This document shows positions 25,516-34,012 of a stretch of 53,146 bases of DNA, one piece after another. The stretch is from Lysinibacillus antri (GTDB lineage: Bacteria > Bacillota > Bacilli > Bacillales_A > Planococcaceae), in the NCBI RefSeq assembly GCF_003977595.1, contig NZ_RYYR01000028.1:1-53146 (forward strand), written 5' to 3'. Position numbers and translations under genes: made by a program. Position 1 is the first letter of the stretch, and every line of letters begins with the position of its first letter. The notes below the pieces were generated by a model. The model worked only from the letters and a program-made list of their open reading frames with translations. It searched no databases and was not told the DNA's origin.

Positions 25516-25737
25516 CTAAACGCTTTTGCCGTTTACTTTATAATGTAATTCTACAAATTGACTAAAGATTCTTGTTCTTTTCAATGAAAGGTTTAATTGA
25601 TAATTTCCCTCCCTGAATAACGGAATTCCTTTACCGATTATAGTTGGGGCAACAGTTATGATAAATTCATCCACTAAACCTTCTTGTACAAAGGAATGTA
25701 ATATTTGCCTGGTTAGTTTAATTACTTCAACAAAAAA
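25516..25737 (-). pseudogene. C-terminal relic of a dihydrofolate reductase-like (RibD_C) protein
   Basis: Read from about 25737 the minus strand encodes EVIKLTRQILHSFVQEGLVD and continues with EFIITVAPTIIGKGIPLF to a stop at 25516. VDEFIITVAPTIIGKGIPLF is the C-terminal signature of RibD_C/DHFR-like proteins such as YwjB. No start codon with a ribosome binding site and none of the N-terminal NADPH-binding half is present. It is a leftover of a deleted gene. The remainder of 25738-25983 holds nothing I can name. Confidence 0.75.
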
Positions 25738-25983
25738 GAGAATCTATCCTTCTTGAGTGAACCCACTGATCGTTTAACATTTTTTCACAATCTTTTATTG
25801 GGAAGAAAAAAGAAGTTCATCAAGACGATTACTATTCAACTTCCTCAATCCCTTTTATTACATAGATATTCCACCATATGTGTCATATTGATTATAATTA
25901 TTTTGTATAAAAAAAATACCTAACTGTCAATTAGGTATTTCTAATATAATGAAGCTTCGAAGGAACACTATTACATTCGAAGG

Positions 25984-26655
25984 CTAAATTCTACAGTAAT
26001 TATTGGAAATACTAGTAAAACCAAGCACAACACTACGATCACAGATTGCTTCAACATCATGTCGATCATGTGTCACCATAATACAGGTCATGTTGGCATT
26101 ATTTAATATTACCCCTAGTTCTTCCCGAATCGTTTCTCTTAAATCTGCATCTAAGTTACTAAATGGTTCATCCATTAACAATATGCTGGGTTTAGGTGCA
26201 AGTGCTCTTGCAAGTGCCACCCTTTGCTGCTGTCCGCCACTCAATTCATGTGGATATCGATTCTCAAAACCCTCTAATTGAACAAGCTCTAACATCTCAT
26301 CCATACGTTGCTTTCTTTCGTTCCGAGACATACGAGATAAACCAAAAAGTATATTATTCTTAACTGTCATATGAGGAAAAAGGGCATAGTCTTGGAAAAC
26401 CATCCCCACTCCTCGTTCCTCTGGGTGAAGATAAACACGTTCACTTACAACAGTCTTTCCTGCAACTTTTATCGTTCCTTTTAATGGCATTTCTAAGCCA
26501 GAAATTAATCGAAGTAATGTACTTTTACCACTGCCACTACGTCCTAAAATACCGACAATTTCACCCTTTTCAATTGATAAAGAAAAATCATCAATAACTG
26601 GTTCTTCTTTTTTCGTAAAAGAAAAAGTTAGGCCTTCAATTTCCAAGATACTCAT
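25984..26655 (-). CDS. fbpC: Iron(III) ABC transporter ATPase, short form
   Basis: The protein has 223 residues with a full ATPase domain: Walker A GILGRSGSGKST, Q-loop MVFQDYALFP, signature LSGGQQQRVALARAL, Walker B SILLMDEPF, H-loop VTHDRHD. FbpC proteins normally have about 340 residues with a regulatory TOBE domain; here the chain ends soon after the ATPase domain with an unrelated tail (TSISNNYCRI), so a C-terminal truncation is likely. Its ATG overlaps the permease stop codon (TAATG), showing coupling. Confidence 0.85.
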   Translation of the reverse strand: MSILEIEGLTFSFTKKEEPVIDDFSLSIEKGEIVGILGRSGSGKSTLLRLISGLEMPLKGTIKVAGKTVVSERVYLHPEERGVGMVFQDYALFPHMTVKNNILFGLSRMSRNERKQRMDEMLELVQLEGFENRYPHELSGGQQQRVALARALAPKPSILLMDEPFSNLDADLRETIREELGVILNNANMTCIMVTHDRHDVEAICDRSVVLGFTSISNNYCRI

Positions 26656-28298
26656 TATTTCACCTTCTTACCTAACAGTTGTATTAAAACTACAGATAAA
26701 ATACTAATTCCAATAATTAAAAGCGAAGAAATAGAAGCCTCATAAATTTGCTCATCGTGTGCATATTGATATGTCTTCGTTGCAAGTGTTTCAAAATTAA
26801 AAGGTCTTAGTAATAAAGCCAATGGTAGTTCCTTACAAATTTCAACAAACGTTATTATAAAGCCACTAATTAAAGCCCCTTTTATTAAAGGAAACTCGAC
26901 TTTAAAGAACGTTTTTGTGATACCTAGGCCAAGCATTCTTGAAGCCTCGGTATATTTCGTTCCTATTTTCTCAAAACCTACCTCGATTGCATTAAACCCT
27001 GTCGCCATAAAACGGATAAAATAACCTATAACTAACATGATTAATGATAAGCTTAAGATTAGCGGTGCTTCTCCTAGCCCAATACTCTTGTAAAACGGTG
27101 CAAGCCATTTATCTAGCGAAATAAAAATCGCCAGTACGCCAATTGCGATAATGGGTCCTGGAATCGAATAACCCGAAGTGATAATTTTTGAAATTACAAA
27201 AGAAAACGATGAATGAGAACGGCAAACATTCGCCACAATTACTGAAAATATAAGAATAATTATTGTAGCTATAACCGCCAAATACACTGTTTGATATATC
27301 AACGTAATAAATGAAAGATCCCAAACTTTATTAAAGGTCATTTTTGCCCAAGCAATAAGCTGTATGAAAGGAATAAGAAAACTTATTAGAAATACGAGCC
27401 CGCAATAAATGAAAGCGCCAATTCCTTTAATTCCTTTCAGTTTAACAGGAACAAGAGGTCTCGATTTGTTACTAATATGATAACGTCTTCTCTGTCTTAG
27501 CAATTTTTCTAATAAGAAGACACCCATAATAATAACCATTAGCCAAGCTGCAAGTCTCATTGCAGAATTCACATCATACATCCCGAACCATGTCTGAAAA
27601 ATAGCCGTTGAAATAGTATGAATCCCTAAAAGACTTGTTACTCCATAGTCACCCAACACCTCGAATATAACTAAAACTGTCCCACCCACGATAGCTGGCC
27701 TTGCAAGTGGAAGTACTATTTTGAAAAATATAGCGATCGGTTTCCGACCTAACAATCTTGCATTTTCTATGTAAGATGTACTTTGACTTTCGAGAAATGC
27801 CCTAGTAATCATATAAACATAGGGGAATAAAAACATTGTAAAAATGAAAATGGCTCCCCTGATTCCAGAAATGGATAATAACTCTGAATTAATTTGGTAA
27901 TCATATTGATTCCTTAAGGTCGATTGAATGATACCCGTGTAGCCTAACATCGTTCGATACGTATACGCAGCAATAAACGTTGGGATGGAAAGTGGTAACA
28001 ACAAACCCCAGCGGAAAAATTTCCTAAGTGGGAAATCATACGCTGCAATTAGCCAAGCCAAACTTACACCAAGAAAAGCTGTAAAAATGCCAGTGAGTAC
28101 CACAAGCAAAATCGTGTTTGTCACATAATTTTTTAGCAAGTACTGACGTATATGAAGCCAGTTTTCATTAGGTTCTTGAAAAATTGTGAAGAAAATAAAA
28201 AGGATAGGCAGTAGAATAACTACTGCCCCAACTAAACTGATAATCCACCAGCTATTAAGTTCTTTTTTTAGATTACGTTTAATCAAATCTAGTTTCAT
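26655..28298 (-). CDS. fbpB: Iron(III) ABC transporter permease, fused two-domain type
   Basis: The protein has about 547 residues and around 12 membrane helices in two homologous halves, as in FbpB and ThiP-type permeases. Each half has an EAA-type coupling loop (ENARLLGRKPIAIFFKIVLP and TEASRMLGLGITKTFFKVEF). It forms the channel for iron taken over from the binding lipoprotein. The start is ATG at 28298, sharing one base with the upstream stop; TTG at 28307 is the alternative. Confidence 0.9.
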   Translation of the reverse strand: MKLDLIKRNLKKELNSWWIISLVGAVVILLPILFIFFTIFQEPNENWLHIRQYLLKNYVTNTILLVVLTGIFTAFLGVSLAWLIAAYDFPLRKFFRWGLLLPLSIPTFIAAYTYRTMLGYTGIIQSTLRNQYDYQINSELLSISGIRGAIFIFTMFLFPYVYMITRAFLESQSTSYIENARLLGRKPIAIFFKIVLPLARPAIVGGTVLVIFEVLGDYGVTSLLGIHTISTAIFQTWFGMYDVNSAMRLAAWLMVIIMGVFLLEKLLRQRRRYHISNKSRPLVPVKLKGIKGIGAFIYCGLVFLISFLIPFIQLIAWAKMTFNKVWDLSFITLIYQTVYLAVIATIIILIFSVIVANVCRSHSSFSFVISKIITSGYSIPGPIIAIGVLAIFISLDKWLAPFYKSIGLGEAPLILSLSLIMLVIGYFIRFMATGFNAIEVGFEKIGTKYTEASRMLGLGITKTFFKVEFPLIKGALISGFIITFVEICKELPLALLLRPFNFETLATKTYQYAHDEQIYEASISSLLIIGISILSVVLIQLLGKKVK

Positions 28299-29371
28299 TA
28301 CTTCCAACCTGTTTTATTAAAGATTTCAATTGCCTTTTTATTATGCTCCCCTAAAGTATCAAAATTCAAGTCTTGCATTTTAAATTCTCCCCAACTATCT
28401 AATAATTCTGGTTTTTTTGCATTAGGATTAACAGGGAATTCATAATTATTAGCTGATAAAAATTCTTGAGCATCAACACTTGTTATATACTCGATTAGCT
28501 TAGTAGCATTTTCTTTATTCTTACTATGCTTTGTTAAACCAATTCCACTAATATTTACATGCGTACCGTTAGTTTCTTGGTTCGGGAAAAAGACTCCAAT
28601 ACTTTCAGCAACTTTTACTTCTTCCGCATCTTCTGAATTTGCAAGTAGACCGACATAGTAGGTATTCATAATCGCGATATCCCCTATACCTGCAGCAATT
28701 GCTTTTGCTTGGTCACGGTCTCCTCCATCTGGTTGGCGAGCAAAATTATTTACGATCCCTTGAGCCCATGTTTGCGCTTGATCTTCACCATCTAATTCAA
28801 TAAAAGAAGCAAGTAAAGATTGGTTATATAAGCTTGTTGAAGAACGTACTAATAATCTACCCTTCCATTTTTCATTCGTTAAATCCTCATATGTAGATAA
28901 TTCCTCAGGTGATACTCTTTCCTTAGAATAAGCAATGATACGTGCTCTTGTTGCCATTCCAATCCAGTTATTATCAGCATCACGTAGGTTTTCAGGTACA
29001 TTTTCATCAATAGTTTCTGAGCTCACTGGCTGGAAGATATCGTTTTTCTTAGCATTCGCTAAAACACCACCATCTACAGTGATAAATAAATCTGCTTGTG
29101 TACTTTCACCTTCACGTTTTAATCTTTCAATCAGTTCTTCGGCTTCCCCTTTGACAACATTTACTTTAATACCTGTTTCTTCTGTAAATTTCTTATAAAT
29201 CGCTTCGTCAGCATCATAATGTCTTGCAGTGTAAATATTAACTTCTTGATTTTCAGGAGCCGATGCTTTCTCCTCAGTTGATTCATTTTGATTTGTAGCG
29301 CCACAACCTGCTAAACCAATTGCTAAAGCAGCACTGACTAAAAAAGGTTTAAATAATTTTGGTAATTTCAT
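28298..29371 (-). CDS. fbpA: Iron(III) ABC transporter substrate-binding lipoprotein
   Basis: The protein has 357 residues. Lipobox LAGC at about residue 23. The mature part starts NIYTARHYDADEAIYKKF and has the Tyr-rich iron site of FutA/FbpA proteins (NTYYVGLLANSE at about 227). It binds ferric iron outside the membrane and delivers it to the permease. It is the first gene of the three-gene operon and has a perfect Fur box upstream. Confidence 0.92.
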   Translation of the reverse strand: MKLPKLFKPFLVSAALAIGLAGCGATNQNESTEEKASAPENQEVNIYTARHYDADEAIYKKFTEETGIKVNVVKGEAEELIERLKREGESTQADLFITVDGGVLANAKKNDIFQPVSSETIDENVPENLRDADNNWIGMATRARIIAYSKERVSPEELSTYEDLTNEKWKGRLLVRSSTSLYNQSLLASFIELDGEDQAQTWAQGIVNNFARQPDGGDRDQAKAIAAGIGDIAIMNTYYVGLLANSEDAEEVKVAESIGVFFPNQETNGTHVNISGIGLTKHSKNKENATKLIEYITSVDAQEFLSANNYEFPVNPNAKKPELLDSWGEFKMQDLNFDTLGEHNKKAIEIFNKTGWK

Positions 29372-29423
29372 TTTACGTATATACTCCTTAACTTTAATTT
29401 TATTATTAAATAAATAATGAGTG

Positions 29424-29438
29424 TGATAATCATTATCA
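29424..29438. promoter_or_regulatory. Fur box of the fbpABC-like operon
   Basis: TGATAATCATTATCA is a perfect 7-1-7 palindrome, the Bacillus Fur consensus, 53 bp upstream of the substrate-binding protein start. Iron-bound Fur should repress the operon. Confidence 0.92.
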
Positions 29439-29609
29439 ATAGGTTTAAAGTAATTCTACTTACAACTATGTAAAGTGTCAACTATTATTTTTTCTCTTTA
29501 TCGTAATACATGAGGTAATTTTTTCTTACTAAAAATGAAGTATAGTCAATCTTTTATCGTAAAGTTTTAATCGCTCTACTCCATGCAACTTTAAACATCT
29601 ACATACAAC

Positions 29610-30033
29610 TTAGGCAGCTTTTTTTAAATTATCTGATTCTTTCTGGCTAAACAGTTGATTAATTGATAAAAACTTGCTATCAGTGATTGCAAGATATACT
29701 GCAATTGCCAAGAAAGCCAGATCCAATTCATATCCTGCCATCTGTCCATTACCCAATAAACCAACAGAAAGATTTACCTTTAAAATTGCCCCAATCATTA
29801 AAAGTGCATAGACTACAGATACGATTCTAGTTGCAAATCCAATAATTAAAGCAACACCACCAACGATTTCAAGTAATGAAACTCCATAAGCTAAAAATCC
29901 TAGTAATGCATTACTTTCAAACCAACCTACAATATTTTTAATCCCGCCCTGGAACTTTACTAATCCATGAACAAAAATAATGCTCCTAATGTTACTCTTA
30001 AAATAAGCGAACCGATTTCGTTTTTAATTTCAT
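29610..30033 (-). pseudogene. DoxX-family membrane protein, frameshifted
   Basis: After a good ribosome binding site (AAGGAG) and ATG at 30033 the frame stops after 11 codons. One base shift at an A-run near 30022 and another near 29980 restore a DoxX protein: NEIKNEIGSLILRVTLG, then IIFVHGLVKFQGG, then an open frame through ATRIVSVVYALLMIGAILKV to a stop at 29610. DoxX proteins have four membrane helices and act in thiol or redox stress in relatives. Two frameshifts within 60 bases mean either a dead gene or sequencing error at homopolymers. Confidence 0.75.
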
Positions 30034-30255
30034 TGTTATGTTCTCCTTAAATATGGTTTCTTCATTCCTATCCTCCGTTATAAAGTTAAAAATTTGCCGT
30101 GCAAACTCTCCTGTTTTTTCATGTATAAACGCTTATAACAGAACTTGTCGCGCGCGCTCTTTAATTGAATACCAATCAACTTCTATTAGTTGGTTTTAGT
30201 GGAAAAAGAACCACTTCTTATTAAAGAAATGCACCTTATATTTAAATATGTATTT

Positions 30256-30418
30256 ACTTATCCCGCATTAACGGGCAGTAAAGACTCCCACCTCAAGACT
30301 TAAGTAAAACAAAAAGGATAGGTGGGAGATTAACTGCTGGCATGCGCCCGATTGGTTCAACTAACAATCCGTGGGGGATGAAGAAAACCCCCACGGATTA
30401 AAGTTTCACTTTATTAAA
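30256..30418 (+). mobile_element. Structured 160-bp solo element, copy A (IS200/IS605-like end)
   Basis: This copy matches 11854-12013 in the other orientation. The inner stem CTCCCACCT/AGGTGGGAG is intact; the outer stem has drifted on its right arm (ACTGCTGGCA instead of ACTGCCCGT). The terminal stem AATCCGTGGGGG / CCCCCACGGATT keeps pairing although one pair differs from copy B. It cuts into the end of the zinc-ribbon gene next to it. No transposase or TnpB is encoded. Confidence 0.5.
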
Positions 30419-30583
30419 TTCTCTAAACTCATCAATATAGAAAGCTTCATAACCACAGTTTGGACATATAAATGCTTTAGGCTTTGCAGAAACACTATTG
30501 AAGATTCCTTTACTCTTTTGACTAATCTTCATTCCGTACATCCTGTCTGATTTCACCCAATGAATGTTATTTTTTCTGAACAA
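30398..30583 (-). pseudogene. Zinc-ribbon nucleic-acid-binding-like protein, truncated by the solo element
   Basis: The 61-residue frame starts at a TTG with no clear ribosome binding site, just after an in-frame stop. It contains KGIFNSVSAKPKAFICPNCG and YEAFYIDEFREFN. One CPNCGY knuckle is visible; relatives have an earlier CxxC pair that is absent here. The last codons (NKVKL, stop) come from the end of the repeat element, so both termini look altered. It is probably a remnant of a small zinc-ribbon protein. Confidence 0.5.
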
Positions 30584-30665
30584 TGTATTAATATCGAATC
30601 TGATTGCTCATTAAACATATACTTATTTGAATAATAAGAATGTATTAACGTAGGAGAATATATAG

Positions 30666-30839
30666 ATTACTCAGACAAAAGAAGTGCATTTACGACGTAT
30701 TCAACACCTCACTCATGAAAATATGGATGAAATGAATTTAAGATTTCTTGAATATTCGCTCAACTATATAGAACAAAAATTGGAAAGTGCCCATTACCTA
30801 TTATTTAAAAATCCCAAAGAGATACATTTTCATCTTTAA
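30666..30839 (+). CDS. Short hypothetical frame, start unclear
   Basis: An open frame of 57 codons ends at 30839 and includes MDEMNLRFLEYSLNYIEQKL. A good AGGAG lies nine bases before the triplet ATT at 30666, where an ATG would be expected, so the start codon may have mutated or ATT is used. In-frame GTG and ATG codons further in have no ribosome binding site. The product would be helical and His-containing. No family is recognised; it may be a dying gene. Confidence 0.3.
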   Translation: MTQTKEVHLRRIQHLTHENMDEMNLRFLEYSLNYIEQKLESAHYLLFKNPKEIHFHL

Positions 30840-30924
30840 TCCCTCTTAAACTTACCTAATATATATTTTTTCTCCATTTTTTTAAAAAAGGATATAAAAA
30901 TAATTCAACAAACTTGAATGAAAA

Positions 30925-30939
30925 TGATAGTTATTATCA
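30925..30939. promoter_or_regulatory. Fur-box-like palindrome without an obvious target
   Basis: TGATAGTTATTATCA matches the 15-base Fur consensus at 13 positions. It lies behind the DUF1540 gene and after the short frame at 30666-30839. No gene starts next to it on either strand. Confidence 0.55.
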
Positions 30940-30957
30940 ATACTATAAATAATAAAA

Positions 30958-30981
30958 GGTAACCAAAATTTTGGTTACCTA
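30958..30981 (-). terminator. Palindromic terminator of the DUF1540 gene
   Basis: AGGTAACCAAAATTTTGGTTACCT is a perfect 24-base palindrome; given as arms AGGTAACCAAAA and TTTTGGTTACCT. It is followed on the minus strand by TTTTATTATTT. Confidence 0.7.
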
Positions 30982-30988
30982 AAGAAAA

Positions 30989-31147
30989 TTAATGCTCTGG
31001 TTTAAATGTTTTACAATCTGTTTCTTCACTAGTGGACGCTTCTTTACCTTCTTTATTGCTTACTACGTAAATAGTATCAGCACTACATTTGTTTCCAGAA
31101 CCCCAATACGTACAGTTGTTGACTTCACAAAGAACATCTTGAGCCAT
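30989..31147 (-). CDS. DUF1540 small cysteine protein
   Basis: The protein has 52 residues: MAQDVLCEVNNCTYWGSGN, KCSADTIYVVSNKEG and a tail with DCKTFKPEH. Four conserved Cys in the pattern C-x4-C-x8-C and a later C are the DUF1540 signature, likely a metal-binding knot. The ATG follows AAAGGAGGTG, an ideal site. DUF1540 proteins are common in spore formers and have no assigned function. Confidence 0.85.
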   Translation of the reverse strand: MAQDVLCEVNNCTYWGSGNKCSADTIYVVSNKEGKEASTSEETDCKTFKPEH

Positions 31148-31313
31148 AGTATCACACCTCCTTTTTTGTTATCATTAACAAATTGGAGGTGGTTGATACT
31201 TTTTTCCTTTAATTTTTAATCAATGTATATTAGTTAGCGTAAAATTTTTTATCATATAATTTTATGCAAATTCGATTCAATATTTTTATTGTAGGCTTAA
31301 TCTTTCAAATCGG

Positions 31314-32219
31314 TCATAAATAGCCCAATTTCTTGAGGTCCTTGTAAACTATCCAAGAAAACATTTTTCTTCCCTCTCTGTTTAAATGATCTGGATCGAT
31401 GAAATAATCTTTGTTGTTTACGAATCTTTGATCACCCATATAATTTAAAAAAGGGACATCTAATTTAAGAGCTTTTAAGTACTGAAAAACAAGTCTATTC
31501 ATTACTTCTTCATTGAAATATTCTTGATAAGACTCATGTACTGGCTCCATGGTTAATATTACTCGATAGCCTTTCTCGCTACAATAATCTACAATCTCTC
31601 TTAATTGCTGCACATTCCGTTCAATATTATTGCTTTCAACCGCTTCTCTGTATTGTGCTTCTACTTTCTCATACTTTCTTTCCGAATAGTTTTTACCGTT
31701 ATTTGCCCAAGGTTGATGAGAATTCCATTTAAAGTTTTTCAATTTCCCCGAGAGCGCAGAATTAAAACTTCCACTATTTGTCCCAGGTAAGTACAAGTAA
31801 CTATAATAATCAATTAAACTAAACGGTTCAATTTCGGTACGATCCAAAACATTATAATAATTTCCTAAGTGCTTGGTCTCAAAATTTGCGAAAGTTATTT
31901 GAGAGATGGAAACAATAACTATACCACCAGGTTTAAGATGCTTGCCATACTCTTTCAACAATTTAAAGTCGTACTGAATTGTCTGAGCAGGAAGTGCTAA
32001 GTCCAGATGGGACAAACCCGTAGGCTTAAAATAATAAGCATACATTGAATGAGATGCACCTAGATTGATAATATCAACTGGATATGGATCTTTCTTAAAA
32101 GCCAGCATTGCATGATTTATGTTGTAATCATGAGATTGCTTTACAAAATTATTTACTGGTATAAACAGTAGTAAACCAACAGTAATGATAATTGTTAACT
32201 TAATGAATAAATGTCCCAT
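31314..32219 (-). CDS. DltD-like SGNH-fold protein of an acyl-transfer cluster
   Basis: The protein has 301 residues from the ATG at 32219 after GAGAGGA. One N-terminal membrane helix places the rest outside. The SGNH blocks are visible: INLGASHSMYAYYF holds the catalytic Ser region (GASHS) and DPDHLNREGRKMFS the Asp and His pair. DltD and alginate-acetylation proteins (AlgJ/AlgX) share this layout. It is the last gene of the ACP-ligase-MBOAT-SGNH set and would accept or release the acyl group at the cell surface. The exact substrate is unknown. Confidence 0.8.
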   Translation of the reverse strand: MGHLFIKLTIIITVGLLLFIPVNNFVKQSHDYNINHAMLAFKKDPYPVDIINLGASHSMYAYYFKPTGLSHLDLALPAQTIQYDFKLLKEYGKHLKPGGIVIVSISQITFANFETKHLGNYYNVLDRTEIEPFSLIDYYSYLYLPGTNSGSFNSALSGKLKNFKWNSHQPWANNGKNYSERKYEKVEAQYREAVESNNIERNVQQLREIVDYCSEKGYRVILTMEPVHESYQEYFNEEVMNRLVFQYLKALKLDVPFLNYMGDQRFVNNKDYFIDPDHLNREGRKMFSWIVYKDLKKLGYL

Positions 32220-32312
32220 AGCAAATCCTCTCAATTCAGTGCTTCTTTTACCAAAATTACTGAATGGCTCCTGAATACAACACAACCAATTCCCATGTAG
32301 TTTATATTAAGA

Positions 32313-33764
32313 TTAAAAACCACCATAAACAAACCCATTACCCGAAACACCGAATATAAGGACTGAAACAATAATAAAAATATAAAATGCAAATCTAGCG
32401 AATATCGAGTGCTGGGATAGCCATTCCCATGTTGAACCTTTTTTTCTTTCGATATACTGAAATACTTGTACAATAATAAAGAAAAAAATAAAAATCACTA
32501 AATCTAGTAGCGAAAATATTTCAAATGCTTTAACAATTCCCGATGGTCTCCAGGAGTTAATTGTTAAGTAAAGCTGTGCATTTTCAAATGCATGTGTTAC
32601 GGAATCCGATCGAAAAAAAACTCTAGAAAAGCAAACTAGTTGGAAAGTTATTGCAATTTTTACCCATCTGTGAATCACTGGATTTCTATCCAATTGAATA
32701 AATGAAGTCATTTTTTCACGAGAATGTTTTGTAAAATCCCCAAACACGCGGTAAATCCCATGAATTAGACCCCATATAACAAAATTCCAAGCGGCTCCGT
32801 GCCAAATGCCGCTTACTAAAAAGGTAATCACTATTGCTAAGTAAATTTCACTTCGCTTCTTTTTCCCCTTACATAACGGGACAAAGATATAGTCCCTTAG
32901 CCATGTAGAGAGCGTTATATGCCATCTACTCCAAAAATCCGATATCGAAACTGCAAAGTGCGGTTGCTTAAAGTTTTCTGTCAAATTTATCCCTAGCATT
33001 CTTGCACAACCGATGGCAATGTCACTGCATGCTGAAAAATCAGCGAACAATTGTATCGAGAATAGAATAGTAGCCAGTACGATTTGTGAACCAGTCGGGT
33101 TAGGACTATCGAAAACACTAGATACAATTGGAGCTAGTCGATCTGCAATTAATGTCTTTTTAAAAAAACCCCATGCAATTCGCTTCATCCCATAGCTTAA
33201 ATTTTCATAATTTAAACTCTGTTCAACTTTAAATTGCGGAAGTAATTTCTTAGCACGCTCAATCGGACCAGCAACCAATTGTGGGAAAAATGCAAAATAT
33301 ATCGAAAAATAACCATAATGTCTTTCAGCCTTTTGCTTTCCATAGTAGATATCCATAAGATAACTTACTGCCTGAAACGTATAAAAAGAAATGGCTAACG
33401 GTAGGACAATTTCTTGGTATGGTACGGTATAATTCCAATCCATGAATTTCGCAATCGCTCGAAGTGAGTCATTTACAAAATTAAAATATTTAAACCAACC
33501 GAGAAAAAACAATAATACGGAAATACCAACTAGCATGACTTTTTTCTTCTGTTTTTTTGTCTTCTGTTTTTCAATTATAATTCCAGTAAAAAAAGTAAAA
33601 GCTGTGCTTGCAAGTAGTAACGGTATAAATTGGATACTTAAGGTAACATAAAAAACGTAACTTGCTACTAATAAAAGAATCCATCTCAATCGATGTGGAA
33701 TTAAATAATAAGTAAAAACGATTATTGCGAAAAATAGGAGAAACTCAATTGATATAAAAGTCAT
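32313..33764 (-). CDS. MBOAT-family membrane O-acyltransferase (DltB/AlgI-like)
   Basis: The protein has 483 residues and 10-12 membrane helices. MBOAT hallmarks: YFAFFPQLVAGPIERAKKLL, DFSACSDIAIGCARMLG, SDFWSRWHITLSTWLRDY and the catalytic His in VSGIWHGAAWNFVIWGL. These enzymes move an acyl group from a carrier in the cytoplasm to an acceptor outside. An acyl carrier protein and ligase lie upstream in the same direction and a DltD-like protein follows. The 248-bp gap to the ligase may hold a second promoter. Confidence 0.9.
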   Translation of the reverse strand: MTFISIEFLLFFAIIVFTYYLIPHRLRWILLLVASYVFYVTLSIQFIPLLLASTAFTFFTGIIIEKQKTKKQKKKVMLVGISVLLFFLGWFKYFNFVNDSLRAIAKFMDWNYTVPYQEIVLPLAISFYTFQAVSYLMDIYYGKQKAERHYGYFSIYFAFFPQLVAGPIERAKKLLPQFKVEQSLNYENLSYGMKRIAWGFFKKTLIADRLAPIVSSVFDSPNPTGSQIVLATILFSIQLFADFSACSDIAIGCARMLGINLTENFKQPHFAVSISDFWSRWHITLSTWLRDYIFVPLCKGKKKRSEIYLAIVITFLVSGIWHGAAWNFVIWGLIHGIYRVFGDFTKHSREKMTSFIQLDRNPVIHRWVKIAITFQLVCFSRVFFRSDSVTHAFENAQLYLTINSWRPSGIVKAFEIFSLLDLVIFIFFFIIVQVFQYIERKKGSTWEWLSQHSIFARFAFYIFIIVSVLIFGVSGNGFVYGGF

Positions 33765-34012
33765 CCAATCACCTGATAAAAATAAACTTAAAATTTTTCA
33801 TAAAACGAGGCAAAAAATGACCTTATTGTTGTCCAATTTGCGTGAAACCCTGAAATGTGTCGACAAAACGCTTAAGAACTAATTAAACTATGTAATAATG
33901 TAGGATTCACGTTATTTTAATGTTTACCTAGAAGGTGCACACTCATTTCAGATCTCAGTATTTAAAGTTTTGTCACATGTATCACATTCCCTTGGTTCCA
34001 AGTGGCTATAAA

